A DNA stretch of 64,000 nt, from assembly GCA_034211175.1 (NCBI GenBank), contig JAXHUH010000218.1, forward strand, positions 1-64,000, in the 5' to 3' direction. The first letter of the stretch is position 1, and each line of letters begins with the position of its first letter. Below, piece by piece: positions 55,122 through 64,000 of this stretch. Origin of the DNA: JAXHUH01 sp034211175. GTDB lineage: Bacteria > Actinomycetota > Acidimicrobiia > Acidimicrobiales > CAIXPF01. Made by a program: the position numbers and the translations under genes. Below the pieces are notes generated by a model, which was given only the letters and a program-made list of their open reading frames with translations, made no database searches and was not told the DNA's origin.

Positions 55122-56156
55122 ATGCGCGCTGCACAGCTGCTCGAGCCCGCGCCGGCGGAGGATGCGCCGCTGCGGATCGTCGACGTCCCACGGCCCGAGC
55201 CGGGGCTGGGCGAGGTGCGGGTCGACGTCACGGCCTGCGCCGTCTGTCGCACCGACCTCCAGATCGTCGAGGGGGACCTTCCCGCCCGCCGGCTCCCCGT
55301 CATCCCCGGCCACCAGGTCACCGGCGTGGTGTCGGCGGTCGGCACCGGGGTGGTCGACCGGGCCGTCGGTGACCGCGTCGGCGTCGCATGGATCGCCGGG
55401 ACCTGCGGGCGCTGCGACCACTGCCGCGCCGGGCGGGAGAACCTCTGCGAGCGGGCCGAGCTCACCGGCTGGGACCGCGACGGCGGCTACGCGGACGCGC
55501 TCGTCGCACGCGCCGACTTCACCCACCCGCTCCCGGAGCACTTCGCCGACCTCGACGCCGCCCCGCTGCTGTGCGGCGGCGCCATCGGCTACCGGACGTT
55601 GCACGTCGCCGAGGTGGAGGACGGCCAACGCGTCGGGCTGTACGGGTTCGGCAGCTCCGCCTCGCTCGTCATCCAGGTGGCCCTGGCGCGGGGCTGCGAG
55701 GTCTACGTGTGCACCCGATCGGAGCGGGAGCAGGAGCGGGCCCGACGCATGGGCGCGGTCTGGGCGGGCGGGGCCGAGGACCCACCCCCGGTGGCGCTGG
55801 ACGCGGCGATCACCTTCGCGCCGGTCGGCAGCGTGGTCGTCGCCGCGCTGCGCGCGCTCCGGCGGGGCGGGATCGTGGCGGTCAACGCCATCCACCTGGA
55901 CCGCATCCCCGAGTTCGGGTACGAGCTGCTGTGGTGGGAGCGCCAGATCCGCAGCGTCGCCAACGTGACCCGCGACGACGTGCGCGACTTCCTCCGACTG
56001 GCCGCGGAGATCGGGATCCGCACCGAGACCGAGGTCATCTCCCTCGAGGACATCGGCGACGCGCTCCTGCGCCTGCGCGAGGGCCGGGTCACGGCCACGA
56101 TGGTGATCGATCAGCGACGGTCGGCCGACAACGGCGTGGCGGAGGCGAACCGGTGA
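55122..56156 (+). CDS. Zinc-dependent alcohol dehydrogenase (MDR family)
   Basis: The 344-residue protein has a GroES-like N-domain with catalytic zinc ligands (ACAVCRTDLQ, Cys; GHQVTG, His) and a structural zinc site CGRCDHCRAGRENLC. The Rossmann part begins at QRVGLYGFGSSASLVIQVA, where the usual GxGxxG is GFGSSAS. The family oxidises primary alcohols or reduces aldehydes with NAD(P). GGGGAGG ahead of ATG 55122 is a good ribosome site. It lies between the two GTPase paralogues, 126 and 227 bases away, and has no obvious link to them. Confidence 0.88.
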   Translation: MRAAQLLEPAPAEDAPLRIVDVPRPEPGLGEVRVDVTACAVCRTDLQIVEGDLPARRLPVIPGHQVTGVVSAVGTGVVDRAVGDRVGVAWIAGTCGRCDHCRAGRENLCERAELTGWDRDGGYADALVARADFTHPLPEHFADLDAAPLLCGGAIGYRTLHVAEVEDGQRVGLYGFGSSASLVIQVALARGCEVYVCTRSEREQERARRMGAVWAGGAEDPPPVALDAAITFAPVGSVVVAALRALRRGGIVAVNAIHLDRIPEFGYELLWWERQIRSVANVTRDDVRDFLRLAAEIGIRTETEVISLEDIGDALLRLREGRVTATMVIDQRRSADNGVAEANR

Positions 56157-56383
56157 CGTCCGCGCCGGTTCCGTTGCGATCACCTGACAAATGGGCGGAC
56201 CGGCGCGTCCGTGGCACCGGGGTCCGATAGGACGGCTGACGAACCATCTGGTGCGCACCGACGGCGGCGGCGAACCACTCGGGTGCATCACGGGTGTCAC
56301 GGCACGCCTCCACAGATGGTGGAGCCACCGCCCGGGCCGGGGCGGGAGGGCGGACGGCGATCGACGGAGGCCGGGGGCGGGAC

Positions 56384-59300
56384 ATGAGTGCATCTGCGGG
56401 ACATCGTGAATCGGCGCTGCCGGGACCGCGTGGCACGGCCGGCTACCACACGGTGCTCGTCGTCGGCGCGACCGGGTCGGGCAAGACCTCGCTCGTCCGC
56501 CACCTGATCGGTACGGCCGGCCGGGAGCCGTTCCCGGCCGTGTCCCGGGCGCGCACGACGATCGCCGAGACCGAGGTCGTCATGTCCCCGGACCCCCGCT
56601 GGTACGCGGTGGCGACGTTCCGGTCGGAGGCGACGGTGCGCACCGCGATCGTCGAGAACCTCGTCGCGGCCACCGAGTCGATCGCCCGGGGACGACCGAC
56701 CCACGTCGTCACCCACGACCTGATCGATCACACCGAGCAGCGGATCCGGCTCCACCACCTGCTCGGCGACCCGGGCCGCACCGACGACCCCCGCGAGCCG
56801 TACGCCGGGATCGTCGCCCGGCTCACGCCGGTGGCGCGGCGGTGTGGCACCGACGTCGGCGCCATCGAGGACGACGAGGTGGTCCGCAGGCTCACCGACG
56901 AGCTCCTCGACGCGGTCCGCGAGCGGCTGCGCTCGCTGTGGGGCGGCGCGTACTGGCCGGAGGACGCGTCGTGGCCGACGACGTGGTCGTGCGCCGCCGA
57001 CCGCCGCGAGGCGCTGTTCGCCCGCATCCTGCCGCTGGTCAGCAACGACGCCGCCCACTTCGGGGCGCTGCTCACGCCCCTCGTCGACGGGATCCGCCTG
57101 CGGGGGCCGTTCCGGCCGTCGTTCAGCGCCAACGACCCGTTCCTGATGGTGGTCGACAGCGAGGGCCTCGGCCACGTCACCGCCACGGCGACCGCGCTCC
57201 CGCCGGAGCTGGTCGACCAGCTCGACCGGGCCGATCGTGTCGTGCTGGTCGACAACGCGTCGATGCCCATCGGCGCGGCGACCCTCGGGGCGCTGCGCCA
57301 GATCGTCTCGAGCGGCCACGGCCGGAAGCTGGTCGTGTGCTTCACCCACGTCGACGAGGTCGTCGGCCCCGACCTGCCGACGTTCGACGCCCGGCGCATG
57401 CTCCTGCTCGACTCGCTCCGCCAGGCGAAGGCCCATCTCGCGGCCGAGTTCGGGCCGAGCACGGCCCGGGTGCTCGAGGACACGATCGACGAGCGCACGT
57501 TCCTGCTCGGCTCGCTCCACGAGGGCGGCACCGTCGCCGGGGCGGCCGAGCGCAACGCCGAGCTCCACCGGCTGCTGGCGCGGCTGCGCGCCGACGAGCG
57601 GCCGACGGCGCGGACGACGGTGGCGGCGTCGATCGAGCGGGACGCGCTCGACGCGGCCGTGCTGAGCGCGATCGGGCGGTACCGCCTGGCGTGGCTGCGG
57701 CGCCTCGGGCTCCGCCCGCCGGCCGACGTGCGTCCGCTCCACTGGCGCCGGCTCGCGGCGCTCGCCCGCCGGATCGCCGATGGCGGCGAGGGCTACGACG
57801 GGATCCTCCCCGCCGAGGAGCTGGCCACGCTGGTCGTGGACGCGGCGCGGCGGGTGATCGAGGAGGCCGCGGGACCATCGGATGGCGCTGACGGCGGGGC
57901 CACGGCCGCCGCCGCCCTCGGGGCGATGCTCGACGACGTGGCCACCGAGGCCACCCGCCGACTCCGGACCCAGGCCCGCAACCACCTGTTCGTGGCCCGT
58001 CACGGGACGTGGGAGGCCGTGTGCGGGCTGGCCGGCACCGGCTCCGCGGCCGACCGGGCGCAACGGGTGTGGGACGAGGTGTTCGACGCCGAGCTCGGCC
58101 TCGACGTACCGGCACCGCTGCTCATCGAGTGCGTCGCCGCCGTCCGCGCCGCCGCGGCCCACGCCGGCTTCCGCGTCGACGACGGCCTCGAGCCGACCGC
58201 GACGACCCTCGCCGAGCCCACGATCCCCCCGCCGACCGGCCTCGACCCCGACCCCGTGGGCGACGACGGCGGTCCGGCCCCGGTCGACGAAGCCGGCGAC
58301 GCCGACCCCGTGGGCGACGACGGCCCCGGCGCGGACGGTGTTGCGCAGCTGGACGCCTCCGAGCCGGACCGCGCCGCCGACACCGCGGATCAGGCTCGCG
58401 CTCCGGGCGGCGGCGCCGACGCCGACGCGAGCGCCAAGGTCGAGGCGCACGCCGGCGACCGGACGACGGATGGTGCTCCGGATGACCAAGTCGACCGGAA
58501 GGACGATGCGGGTGGCCCGACCGATGCCGCCGGCCCGGCGACGGCGGTTGCGACGGTACCGTCGACGAGCGCGAGCGACCGACCGCCGCGGCCTCTCAAC
58601 GAGACGGTCGATGCGATCCTCGCCGCCGTCGACCGGACTGCGGCGACGGAGCCTCGCCCCACCGACGCCGACCCGTTGCTCGTCGAGCGCTGGGTGCGCA
58701 CCCGCCTGACCGGAGCGCGTCTCGTTGCCGAGATCGGGATCGACCGAGGACTCCACGCGCTCCTGGCCGAGGCGATGGGCCGCCTCCTCGAGCGCTCGAC
58801 CGTCTCCAAGGCGGTCCACAGCCACCCCAACCTGCTCGTCGCTCACCTCGCTGCCGAGGGCGTGTTCCACTACGAGGACGGCACGCTCTACCCGAACCTG
58901 TGCGTCCCCAGGGCTCGCCGAGCCGGGGTGAACGCCGGGAAGGCGTTCGAGGAGGCCGTACGCGCGCTCGGGCTGGAGACGTTCGACGACCTCGTGCTCG
59001 GCGAGCGGGCGTTGCGCTATGTCACTCCGATCCTGGCCCACGGCGGCGTGCCGGCGTCCTCGCTCGACGAGCTGTTCGCCCTCATCGGGAGGGAGGTCGA
59101 GCGCGGGGCGACGAGCGGTGACGAGCTGCTCGTGGCCTGGCGTGCATGCCCCAGCCGCTTCGGGCAGGTCGACAAGCCGGTGGAGCGCTTCCTGCTGGGG
59201 GCGGGCGAGCTCGGACGCGACCTCCTCGACCGGATCCTCGACCTCACCGCCGAGGCTGCGCGCAGCAACGACCCCGACGAACTCGCGACAGCTGTCGGCC

Positions 59301-62026
59301 TACCCACCTACGTTTGCGAGGCGTACCTCGACGGGCCTCGCCGTGTCCCGCCGTTGGCCCGCCGGGCAGCGCACCCGCCGTTCGTCGAGCTCGACCCCTA
59401 CGACGGGGTCGGCCCCCGCGTCGTGCTCCCCGCGACCGACGCCCGCCACGAGGACTCCTCGTGGGCCCTCCACGACGGTCGCCGGCCGCGACGCCTCGAA
59501 CCCTCGGCGCAGCAGTCCCAGGTCGTCGAGCTGTCACCCGCGCGCCACTGGGACGTGCAACGGGTCGGGCCCGACAGCGGCCGGTGGTCGTTCGAGGGCC
59601 TCGGCACGCCGCCGGTCCTGCTCTTCGACCCGACCACCGGTCGGCTCCTCCCGCCGTCGGGTATCTCGACCGACGCGGTGCTGGCTCTCCGACCACGCGG
59701 CGCCCGCACCGACGTGACGATCGCCGGCGCCGCAGCCGGGTCCGGGGACCCGGTCCCGCTGGACGAGTTGCTCGAGGAGGAGCTGCCCGACCAGGTCGGC
59801 GCGTGGTCCGGCTACCGGGTCGACCGGCTCCGCGTCGACGGGTTGCGCGCGCTGGTCATCGAGATGGCGGGCGAGGACGGCGCGGCGCAGCTCCGGGTCC
59901 CGGTGCAGGACGCCCGCTCCCGAGCCCGACTCGCGACCGAACCCGTGCCGCGGGTCCACACCGGCGAGGGCCTCCCGGTGCTCGCCGCGTGGCCCGTCAT
60001 CGCCCTCCCCGACGGCTGGGAGCGTCGGCCCCCGGTCGTGCGAGTCATCGCCGACGGCGTCGATCACGTGCTCGAACCCCTGGCCCTGCGCGTCGGCGAG
60101 GATCGGATCGACCTCACTCGCGCCAAGCTCCCCCCGCTCGCGACGAACGCCCGCCTGATCGTGCGTGGCACCTTCGGCGCCGACCTGCGAACCGAGCTCG
60201 CAGTGGTCGACGGACTTGACGTCGGCGTCCCCGACCGGGTCGGACTGCCGCGCCAGCCCGAGCCGACCGTCACCGTGGCGGCCGCGGAACGCGTGGCCCT
60301 CGGCGCTGCGCCAGCCGGTGAGGCCCTGACCCTGCGCACGGCGGCGGGCGACCACCGGGTCCCGGTAACGGCGCGACACGGCGACCGTGGCTGTGACCTC
60401 GTCGTCACCGTGGACAAGCTCGTCTGGTCGGTCCACGGCGAGGGACGACCGGAAGGGTTCGCCCAGCGCGTCGTCGACCTCGAGAGCGCGGAGGTCGCCG
60501 ACGGGTCGGCGTCTGCGGTGCTGGTGCGCCTCGGCCGTGCCGGCATCGAGACCCAGCTGTTCCTCCAGGCCGGCGGCCGCACGCTCCAGGAACTCCCGGC
60601 CCGCCGGACCGTCGGGCGCGACGGCACGTGGCTGTTCGACCTCCGACGATTCTCCGACACACTGGCGACGAGCCCCGCGAGCAGCCACCAGCTCATCCTC
60701 CGCGTCGGGGCCGAGCCGGTCGAGATCGCCCGGATCCGGGCGACCGTCGGCCGGCGACCGGACGCCGTGCACGTGACCGCGACGTCGGGCTCGACCAAGC
60801 TCGTCGTCGAGCTCGCCGACCGGCGCCCCCTCGCCGATCGGGTGGTCCGGGTGTGGTCCCGGCACCGCCCGTGGGCGCCGCCGCTGGTGCGGCCGGTCCC
60901 CGACGACGTGGACGACCTGGTCGAGCTGACGGCGTCGTCAGCGGAGCTGCCTGCCGGTGACTACCTCGTCGACGTGGCCGTCGACGACGGCTGGACGGCA
61001 CCGACCCGGCCGACGCCCGACCGGGCCTGCGAGGTGCGGGTCGGCGGCCGGGCCGACTGGCGACGGGACATCGACGAGGCGGGCGACGACCCGATCGTCG
61101 AGCTCGAGCGCGCCATCGCACTCGGTGATCGCCGCCCTCGTCTCGGGCCCGACCAGCTCGCCAGGATCGCGCCCGAGACGATGCGCGCTCTCGGCGTGCT
61201 GCTGCGGGAGGCCGTCGGGGCGCCGACGTCCCGGTCGTTCGACGTGCTCGCCACGCTCGCGGCCGGCGCGCTCACCGAGGCGCCGCACACGGCGGTCGAG
61301 GCGATCGAGGACGGCGTGCTCGACGACCGCACCGTCACACTGGCGTCGGTCGTGCTGGCGCCACGCATCGTGCGGCGGCCCTTCGCCGCGCTCGACGACG
61401 AGGTGATGGTCAGGCTGTGGGCCGCGGCCCCGGCGTTGGCCGCCCAGCTCGAGCTGCGCCAGCCGCTGTCTCGCGACGCCGCCGACCGGTGCGAGCGCTT
61501 CTGCGGCTGGCGTCCCAACCTCGCCGGCGCCGATCCGAGCCCCGCCGCAGGCGAGCCGGTCGACAACGCCGCGCTCGGACGGAACCGCGCGGGCCTCGAT
61601 GCGCTGCGCCGAGCGATGGACCTCGCACCGAGCCCGTGGTTGGCGCTCGACACGCTCGTCGGCGCCCACCTCGAGTGGCTCGGCAACCGGGCCGCCGAAC
61701 CCGACCGCGTGGACGGTTGGTGGCGCACGTGGCGCAGCCTCGACCCGCCAACCCACCGTGCCCTCGCCGCCCACCTGCGGGCCCACCGTCCCGACGAGGG
61801 CACGCTCGACACCGCCGGCATCCCGCTGGCCGTGCTGTCGGCCGCTGCCTGGGTCGTCACCGACGACGGCCCGACCACCGAGGCAGTCCGGGCGCTGTGG
61901 GAGGCATCGGCCTGGGCACCCCGCCTCGTCACCCGGGACCTGGTGCTCGCCTCCGCGCTGCTGCGCACCGAACGTGTGGCCTGCGCCCCCGGCCCGGACG
62001 GCGCCAACGGGGAGGTCGTCGGATGA
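56384..62026 (+). CDS. Giant GTPase-fusion protein of unknown function
   Basis: The 1,880-residue product has three parts. Residues 1-600 match the 652-residue paralogue: G1 GATGSGKT (28-35), DSEGLGH (258-264), FTHVD (320-324). Residues about 605-735 are a linker of Asp, Ala, Pro and Gly, with DPVGDDG twice. Residues 735-1880 are a large region I do not recognise. It opens with helices (VERWVRTRLTGARLVAEIG), then beta-rich segments with repeated LR...V pairs that could be Ig-like modules, and ends in a helical domain (about 1540-1870). There is no signal peptide or clear membrane helix. The stop overlaps the start of the helicase gene by four bases, so they are coupled. ATG 56384 follows GGGGGCGGG. 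Confidence 0.72.
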   Translation: MSASAGHRESALPGPRGTAGYHTVLVVGATGSGKTSLVRHLIGTAGREPFPAVSRARTTIAETEVVMSPDPRWYAVATFRSEATVRTAIVENLVAATESIARGRPTHVVTHDLIDHTEQRIRLHHLLGDPGRTDDPREPYAGIVARLTPVARRCGTDVGAIEDDEVVRRLTDELLDAVRERLRSLWGGAYWPEDASWPTTWSCAADRREALFARILPLVSNDAAHFGALLTPLVDGIRLRGPFRPSFSANDPFLMVVDSEGLGHVTATATALPPELVDQLDRADRVVLVDNASMPIGAATLGALRQIVSSGHGRKLVVCFTHVDEVVGPDLPTFDARRMLLLDSLRQAKAHLAAEFGPSTARVLEDTIDERTFLLGSLHEGGTVAGAAERNAELHRLLARLRADERPTARTTVAASIERDALDAAVLSAIGRYRLAWLRRLGLRPPADVRPLHWRRLAALARRIADGGEGYDGILPAEELATLVVDAARRVIEEAAGPSDGADGGATAAAALGAMLDDVATEATRRLRTQARNHLFVARHGTWEAVCGLAGTGSAADRAQRVWDEVFDAELGLDVPAPLLIECVAAVRAAAAHAGFRVDDGLEPTATTLAEPTIPPPTGLDPDPVGDDGGPAPVDEAGDADPVGDDGPGADGVAQLDASEPDRAADTADQARAPGGGADADASAKVEAHAGDRTTDGAPDDQVDRKDDAGGPTDAAGPATAVATVPSTSASDRPPRPLNETVDAILAAVDRTAATEPRPTDADPLLVERWVRTRLTGARLVAEIGIDRGLHALLAEAMGRLLERSTVSKAVHSHPNLLVAHLAAEGVFHYEDGTLYPNLCVPRARRAGVNAGKAFEEAVRALGLETFDDLVLGERALRYVTPILAHGGVPASSLDELFALIGREVERGATSGDELLVAWRACPSRFGQVDKPVERFLLGAGELGRDLLDRILDLTAEAARSNDPDELATAVGLPTYVCEAYLDGPRRVPPLARRAAHPPFVELDPYDGVGPRVVLPATDARHEDSSWALHDGRRPRRLEPSAQQSQVVELSPARHWDVQRVGPDSGRWSFEGLGTPPVLLFDPTTGRLLPPSGISTDAVLALRPRGARTDVTIAGAAAGSGDPVPLDELLEEELPDQVGAWSGYRVDRLRVDGLRALVIEMAGEDGAAQLRVPVQDARSRARLATEPVPRVHTGEGLPVLAAWPVIALPDGWERRPPVVRVIADGVDHVLEPLALRVGEDRIDLTRAKLPPLATNARLIVRGTFGADLRTELAVVDGLDVGVPDRVGLPRQPEPTVTVAAAERVALGAAPAGEALTLRTAAGDHRVPVTARHGDRGCDLVVTVDKLVWSVHGEGRPEGFAQRVVDLESAEVADGSASAVLVRLGRAGIETQLFLQAGGRTLQELPARRTVGRDGTWLFDLRRFSDTLATSPASSHQLILRVGAEPVEIARIRATVGRRPDAVHVTATSGSTKLVVELADRRPLADRVVRVWSRHRPWAPPLVRPVPDDVDDLVELTASSAELPAGDYLVDVAVDDGWTAPTRPTPDRACEVRVGGRADWRRDIDEAGDDPIVELERAIALGDRRPRLGPDQLARIAPETMRALGVLLREAVGAPTSRSFDVLATLAAGALTEAPHTAVEAIEDGVLDDRTVTLASVVLAPRIVRRPFAALDDEVMVRLWAAAPALAAQLELRQPLSRDAADRCERFCGWRPNLAGADPSPAAGEPVDNAALGRNRAGLDALRRAMDLAPSPWLALDTLVGAHLEWLGNRAAEPDRVDGWWRTWRSLDPPTHRALAAHLRAHRPDEGTLDTAGIPLAVLSAAAWVVTDDGPTTEAVRALWEASAWAPRLVTRDLVLASALLRTERVACAPGPDGANGEVVG

Positions 62027-64000
62027 CCGCTGCCCTCGACCCGCTCGCCACCACCGAACGGATCACGGAGCACTACCTCCGGTACCTGCGCACGACGTTC
62101 GCACCGAACGACCCCGCCCTGCGTCGGGCGTTCGAGGTCGCGCTGCGCGACGGCATCCGGCTCACCCGCGGGCCGTACCTGGAGGCGACCGCGCCGTTCC
62201 GGCCGGGTGCGTCGGTCCGGGACCTGGTCTCCGAGGGTGTCCTCTCCCCCGAGCTGCTGCGCCTGTCCGACGACGCCGTCCCGCTCGACCGGCCGCTCCA
62301 CGGCCATCAGGACACAGCCATCCGCAAGGCTGTCGCCGGGCGCCGCAACCTGGTCGTGTCCACCGGGACCGGTTCGGGCAAGACCGAGACGTTCCTCCTG
62401 CCGATCCTCGATCACCTCGGACGCGAGATCGAGGCGGGAACGATCGGCACACCAGGGGTTCGGGCCCTGCTCCTCTACCCGATGAACGCCCTCGCCAACG
62501 ACCAGGTGAAGCGCCTGCGGACCCTGCTCGCCGACTACCCGGAGATCACCTTCGGCCGATTCGTCGGCGAGACGAAGGAGCGGCCAGGTGATGCCGCCGA
62601 CGACTTCGCCGCCCGGTTCCCGGGCGAGAAGCGGCCGGTCAACGAGCTGATCAGCCGGGCGGAGATGCGCCAGACGCCGCCGCACATCCTGCTGACCAAC
62701 TACGCTATGTTGGAGTACCTGCTGCTGCGGCCGAGCGACAGTCCGTTCTTCGACGGGCTCACGGCCGGCTCTTGGCGCTTCGTGGTCCTCGACGAGGCCC
62801 ACGTGTACGGCGGTGCCCAGGGCACCGAGATGGCGATGCTGCTGCGCCGGCTCCGCGACCGCATCGCCCGCAGCGAGCCCGGCCGCATGCAGTGCTTCGC
62901 CACCAGCGCCACGCTCGGCAGCGGCGAGGAGGACCACCCCGAGCTCGTCCGCTTCGCCGGGAACCTGTTCGACGAGCGGTTCGAGTGGGAGGCCGACGAC
63001 GCCGGGCGTCGGGACGTCGTGACGGCCACGCGGCGAGCCCTAGCCGCCGGTGCCGGCGGGCACGCGCTCCCGCTCGCTGCCTACCACCGGCTGCGGGACG
63101 CCTACCGCCGCGGGGCGTCGACCGTCGAGCTGGCGGCGATCACCGCCGACGCCGGGTCCGCAGCGGCCACGCCGGCGAAGGGAGAGGAGAGAGGAGAGGA
63201 CGAGGCGCCGGCCGCCTACCTGGGTCGCCTGCTCACCGATGACGCCCGCGTCCTCAGGCTGCAGGCCGCCCTCGACGTGCGGCCGGTGGCGCTGCGCGAC
63301 GCGGTCGAGCTCGTCGGCGACGGTGCCACCGCGGCCGACGTCGTCGCGCTCGTCGACCTCTGCGTGGCCGCACGCCGCCGGGACGACGACGCGCCGCTGC
63401 TGCCCGCCCGGTACCACTTCTTCGTCCGGTCGCTGGAGGGCGCGTTCGCCTGCTTCCATCCCGCGCACCCGGCCGAGGAGCCCGCGCTGCTGCTGGCACG
63501 GCACGCGCACTGCCCGGCGTGCGAGGGCGCCGGCGTGCGGTCCGCCATGGTCGAGCTCGCGACGTGCCGACGGTGCGGCGCGGCGTATGCGGTCGGCGAA
63601 CCGCACCGCGCCGACGAGCGCCGCCTGGCGACGGCCGGCGAGCGGGCCGAGCGGCTCGTCCACCTGGCGCTCGACGTCGCCGCGGCCGAGCAGGTCGACG
63701 ACGAGGACGCCGCGGCGCTCGACATCGACGGCCCCGAGGGCACCGCCGTCGTGTGGCTCGGCCTCGAGTCGGGGGTCCTCCACGAGCGCGAGCCCGGCAC
63801 CGAGCCGACCCGGCGGGCGCTGCGGGTCGACCACGGCGGCGACGTGCTCCGCAGCTGCGTGGCGTGCGGCAACCGGACGAACGGGGAGATCGTGCGCCGG
63901 TTCCTCACCGGCCAGGACGCCCCGGTGTCGGTGATCGCGACGGACCTCTACCAGCAGCTGCCGGCGGCGCAGGACTCGGCGCTTGCCGACGAGGTCGGCG
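62023..64000 (+). CDS. Large DEAH-box helicase, partial (runs off the window)
   Basis: The open frame of 659 codons continues past the end. It has an N-terminal helical segment, then STGTGSGKTET (Walker A, about residues 113-120), LLLYPMNALANDQ (motif Ia) and VVLDEAHVYGG (motif II, about residues 254-264). ATSATLGSG (motif III) comes next. Zinc-ribbon pairs HCPACEGAG, ATCRRCGAAY and SCVACGN come after the first RecA fold. This insert-rich layout matches the long helicases of the DrmA/DpdJ kind found in DISARM and Dpd defence loci; a DUF1998 end would lie outside the window. The ATG overlaps the giant gene's stop (ATGA). Confidence 0.85.
   Translation, partial: MTAALDPLATTERITEHYLRYLRTTFAPNDPALRRAFEVALRDGIRLTRGPYLEATAPFRPGASVRDLVSEGVLSPELLRLSDDAVPLDRPLHGHQDTAIRKAVAGRRNLVVSTGTGSGKTETFLLPILDHLGREIEAGTIGTPGVRALLLYPMNALANDQVKRLRTLLADYPEITFGRFVGETKERPGDAADDFAARFPGEKRPVNELISRAEMRQTPPHILLTNYAMLEYLLLRPSDSPFFDGLTAGSWRFVVLDEAHVYGGAQGTEMAMLLRRLRDRIARSEPGRMQCFATSATLGSGEEDHPELVRFAGNLFDERFEWEADDAGRRDVVTATRRALAAGAGGHALPLAAYHRLRDAYRRGASTVELAAITADAGSAAATPAKGEERGEDEAPAAYLGRLLTDDARVLRLQAALDVRPVALRDAVELVGDGATAADVVALVDLCVAARRRDDDAPLLPARYHFFVRSLEGAFACFHPAHPAEEPALLLARHAHCPACEGAGVRSAMVELATCRRCGAAYAVGEPHRADERRLATAGERAERLVHLALDVAAAEQVDDEDAAALDIDGPEGTAVVWLGLESGVLHEREPGTEPTRRALRVDHGGDVLRSCVACGNRTNGEIVRRFLTGQDAPVSVIATDLYQQLPAAQDSALADEVG

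Noticed and set aside
56297..59041. 914-codon antisense frame within the giant gene
   Set aside because: No domain signals, and stop-free antisense frames are common at this GC content.
63177..63201. Purine-rich run (gaag-ggagaggagag...) in the helicase
   Set aside because: It keeps the reading frame and encodes a short acidic linker (KGEERGEDE); nothing suggests a slippage site.
53037..64000. Naming the right-end genes as DISARM, Dpd or BREX
   Set aside because: Only the helicase motif layout is shared; no DrmB/DrmC, DpdA, methyltransferase or BREX protein is visible.

Overview
The window looks like a stretch of chromosome from a very GC-rich actinobacterium. The evidence is a WhiB protein, a biotin-carboxylase-complex epsilon subunit next to an acyl-CoA carboxylase beta subunit, a DUF3499 protein, a GlnR-type orphan regulator beside two glutamine synthetases, an SftH-like tetracysteine helicase and an ArsA/ArsA pair. 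The mix (selenocysteine machinery, Tad pilus genes, many GTG starts) would fit the class Acidimicrobiia, but that placement is my inference. There is no insertion sequence, phage or CRISPR array. Most of the window is ordinary core genome, with the accessory-looking part at the right end.

Layout. 1-2.5 kb: NhaA antiporter and an RsbV/RsbW-type sigma-regulator pair. 2.6-4.9 kb: SftH/MrfA-like helicase. 5-9.3 kb: a minus-strand Tad pilus operon (tadZ-tadA-tadB-tadC-flp-tadE) with 4-base gene overlaps. 9.7 kb: a selenocysteine tRNA. 10.8-13.4 kb: a sigma-70 factor, a ferritin-like protein and a secreted protein. 13.6-17 kb: nitrogen block glnII / glnA2-glnR. 17.1-21 kb: XPB-type helicase, two tiny membrane proteins and a short xanthine-dehydrogenase-like fusion. 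21-24.7 kb: Tat lipoprotein and an Fe-S block (erpA-like, SufR-like regulator, Mrp). 26.3-29.3 kb: selA-selB. 29.3-33.4 kb: whiB, nfeD and the arsA pair. 33.5-36 kb: STAS protein, receiver protein, tRNA-Pro, DUF3499 and MazG. 36-39.3 kb: asd-ask and a cyclophilin. 39.4-52.9 kb: mixed metabolic, transport and small genes, including a CoA transferase, accE-accD, LOG, DNA ligase C and an MFS transporter.

Right end (53.0-64.0 kb). Two paralogous P-loop GTPase-like proteins flank an alcohol dehydrogenase. The second is a 1,880-residue fusion whose stop codon overlaps the start of a large DEAH helicase that runs off the window. I regard this GTPase / giant fusion / helicase set as the best candidate for an undescribed system, plausibly anti-phage defence or DNA processing.

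Two genome-wide habits stand out. First, at least 19 genes have a TANNNT box 6-8 bases before an ATG or GTG, the signature of leaderless transcription, and this decides several start codons. Second, a 47-base intergenic repeat occurs at three places, each reaching or directly abutting the stop codon of a neighbouring gene. Its units fold into two hairpins, one of which shows compensatory base changes between tandem copies.
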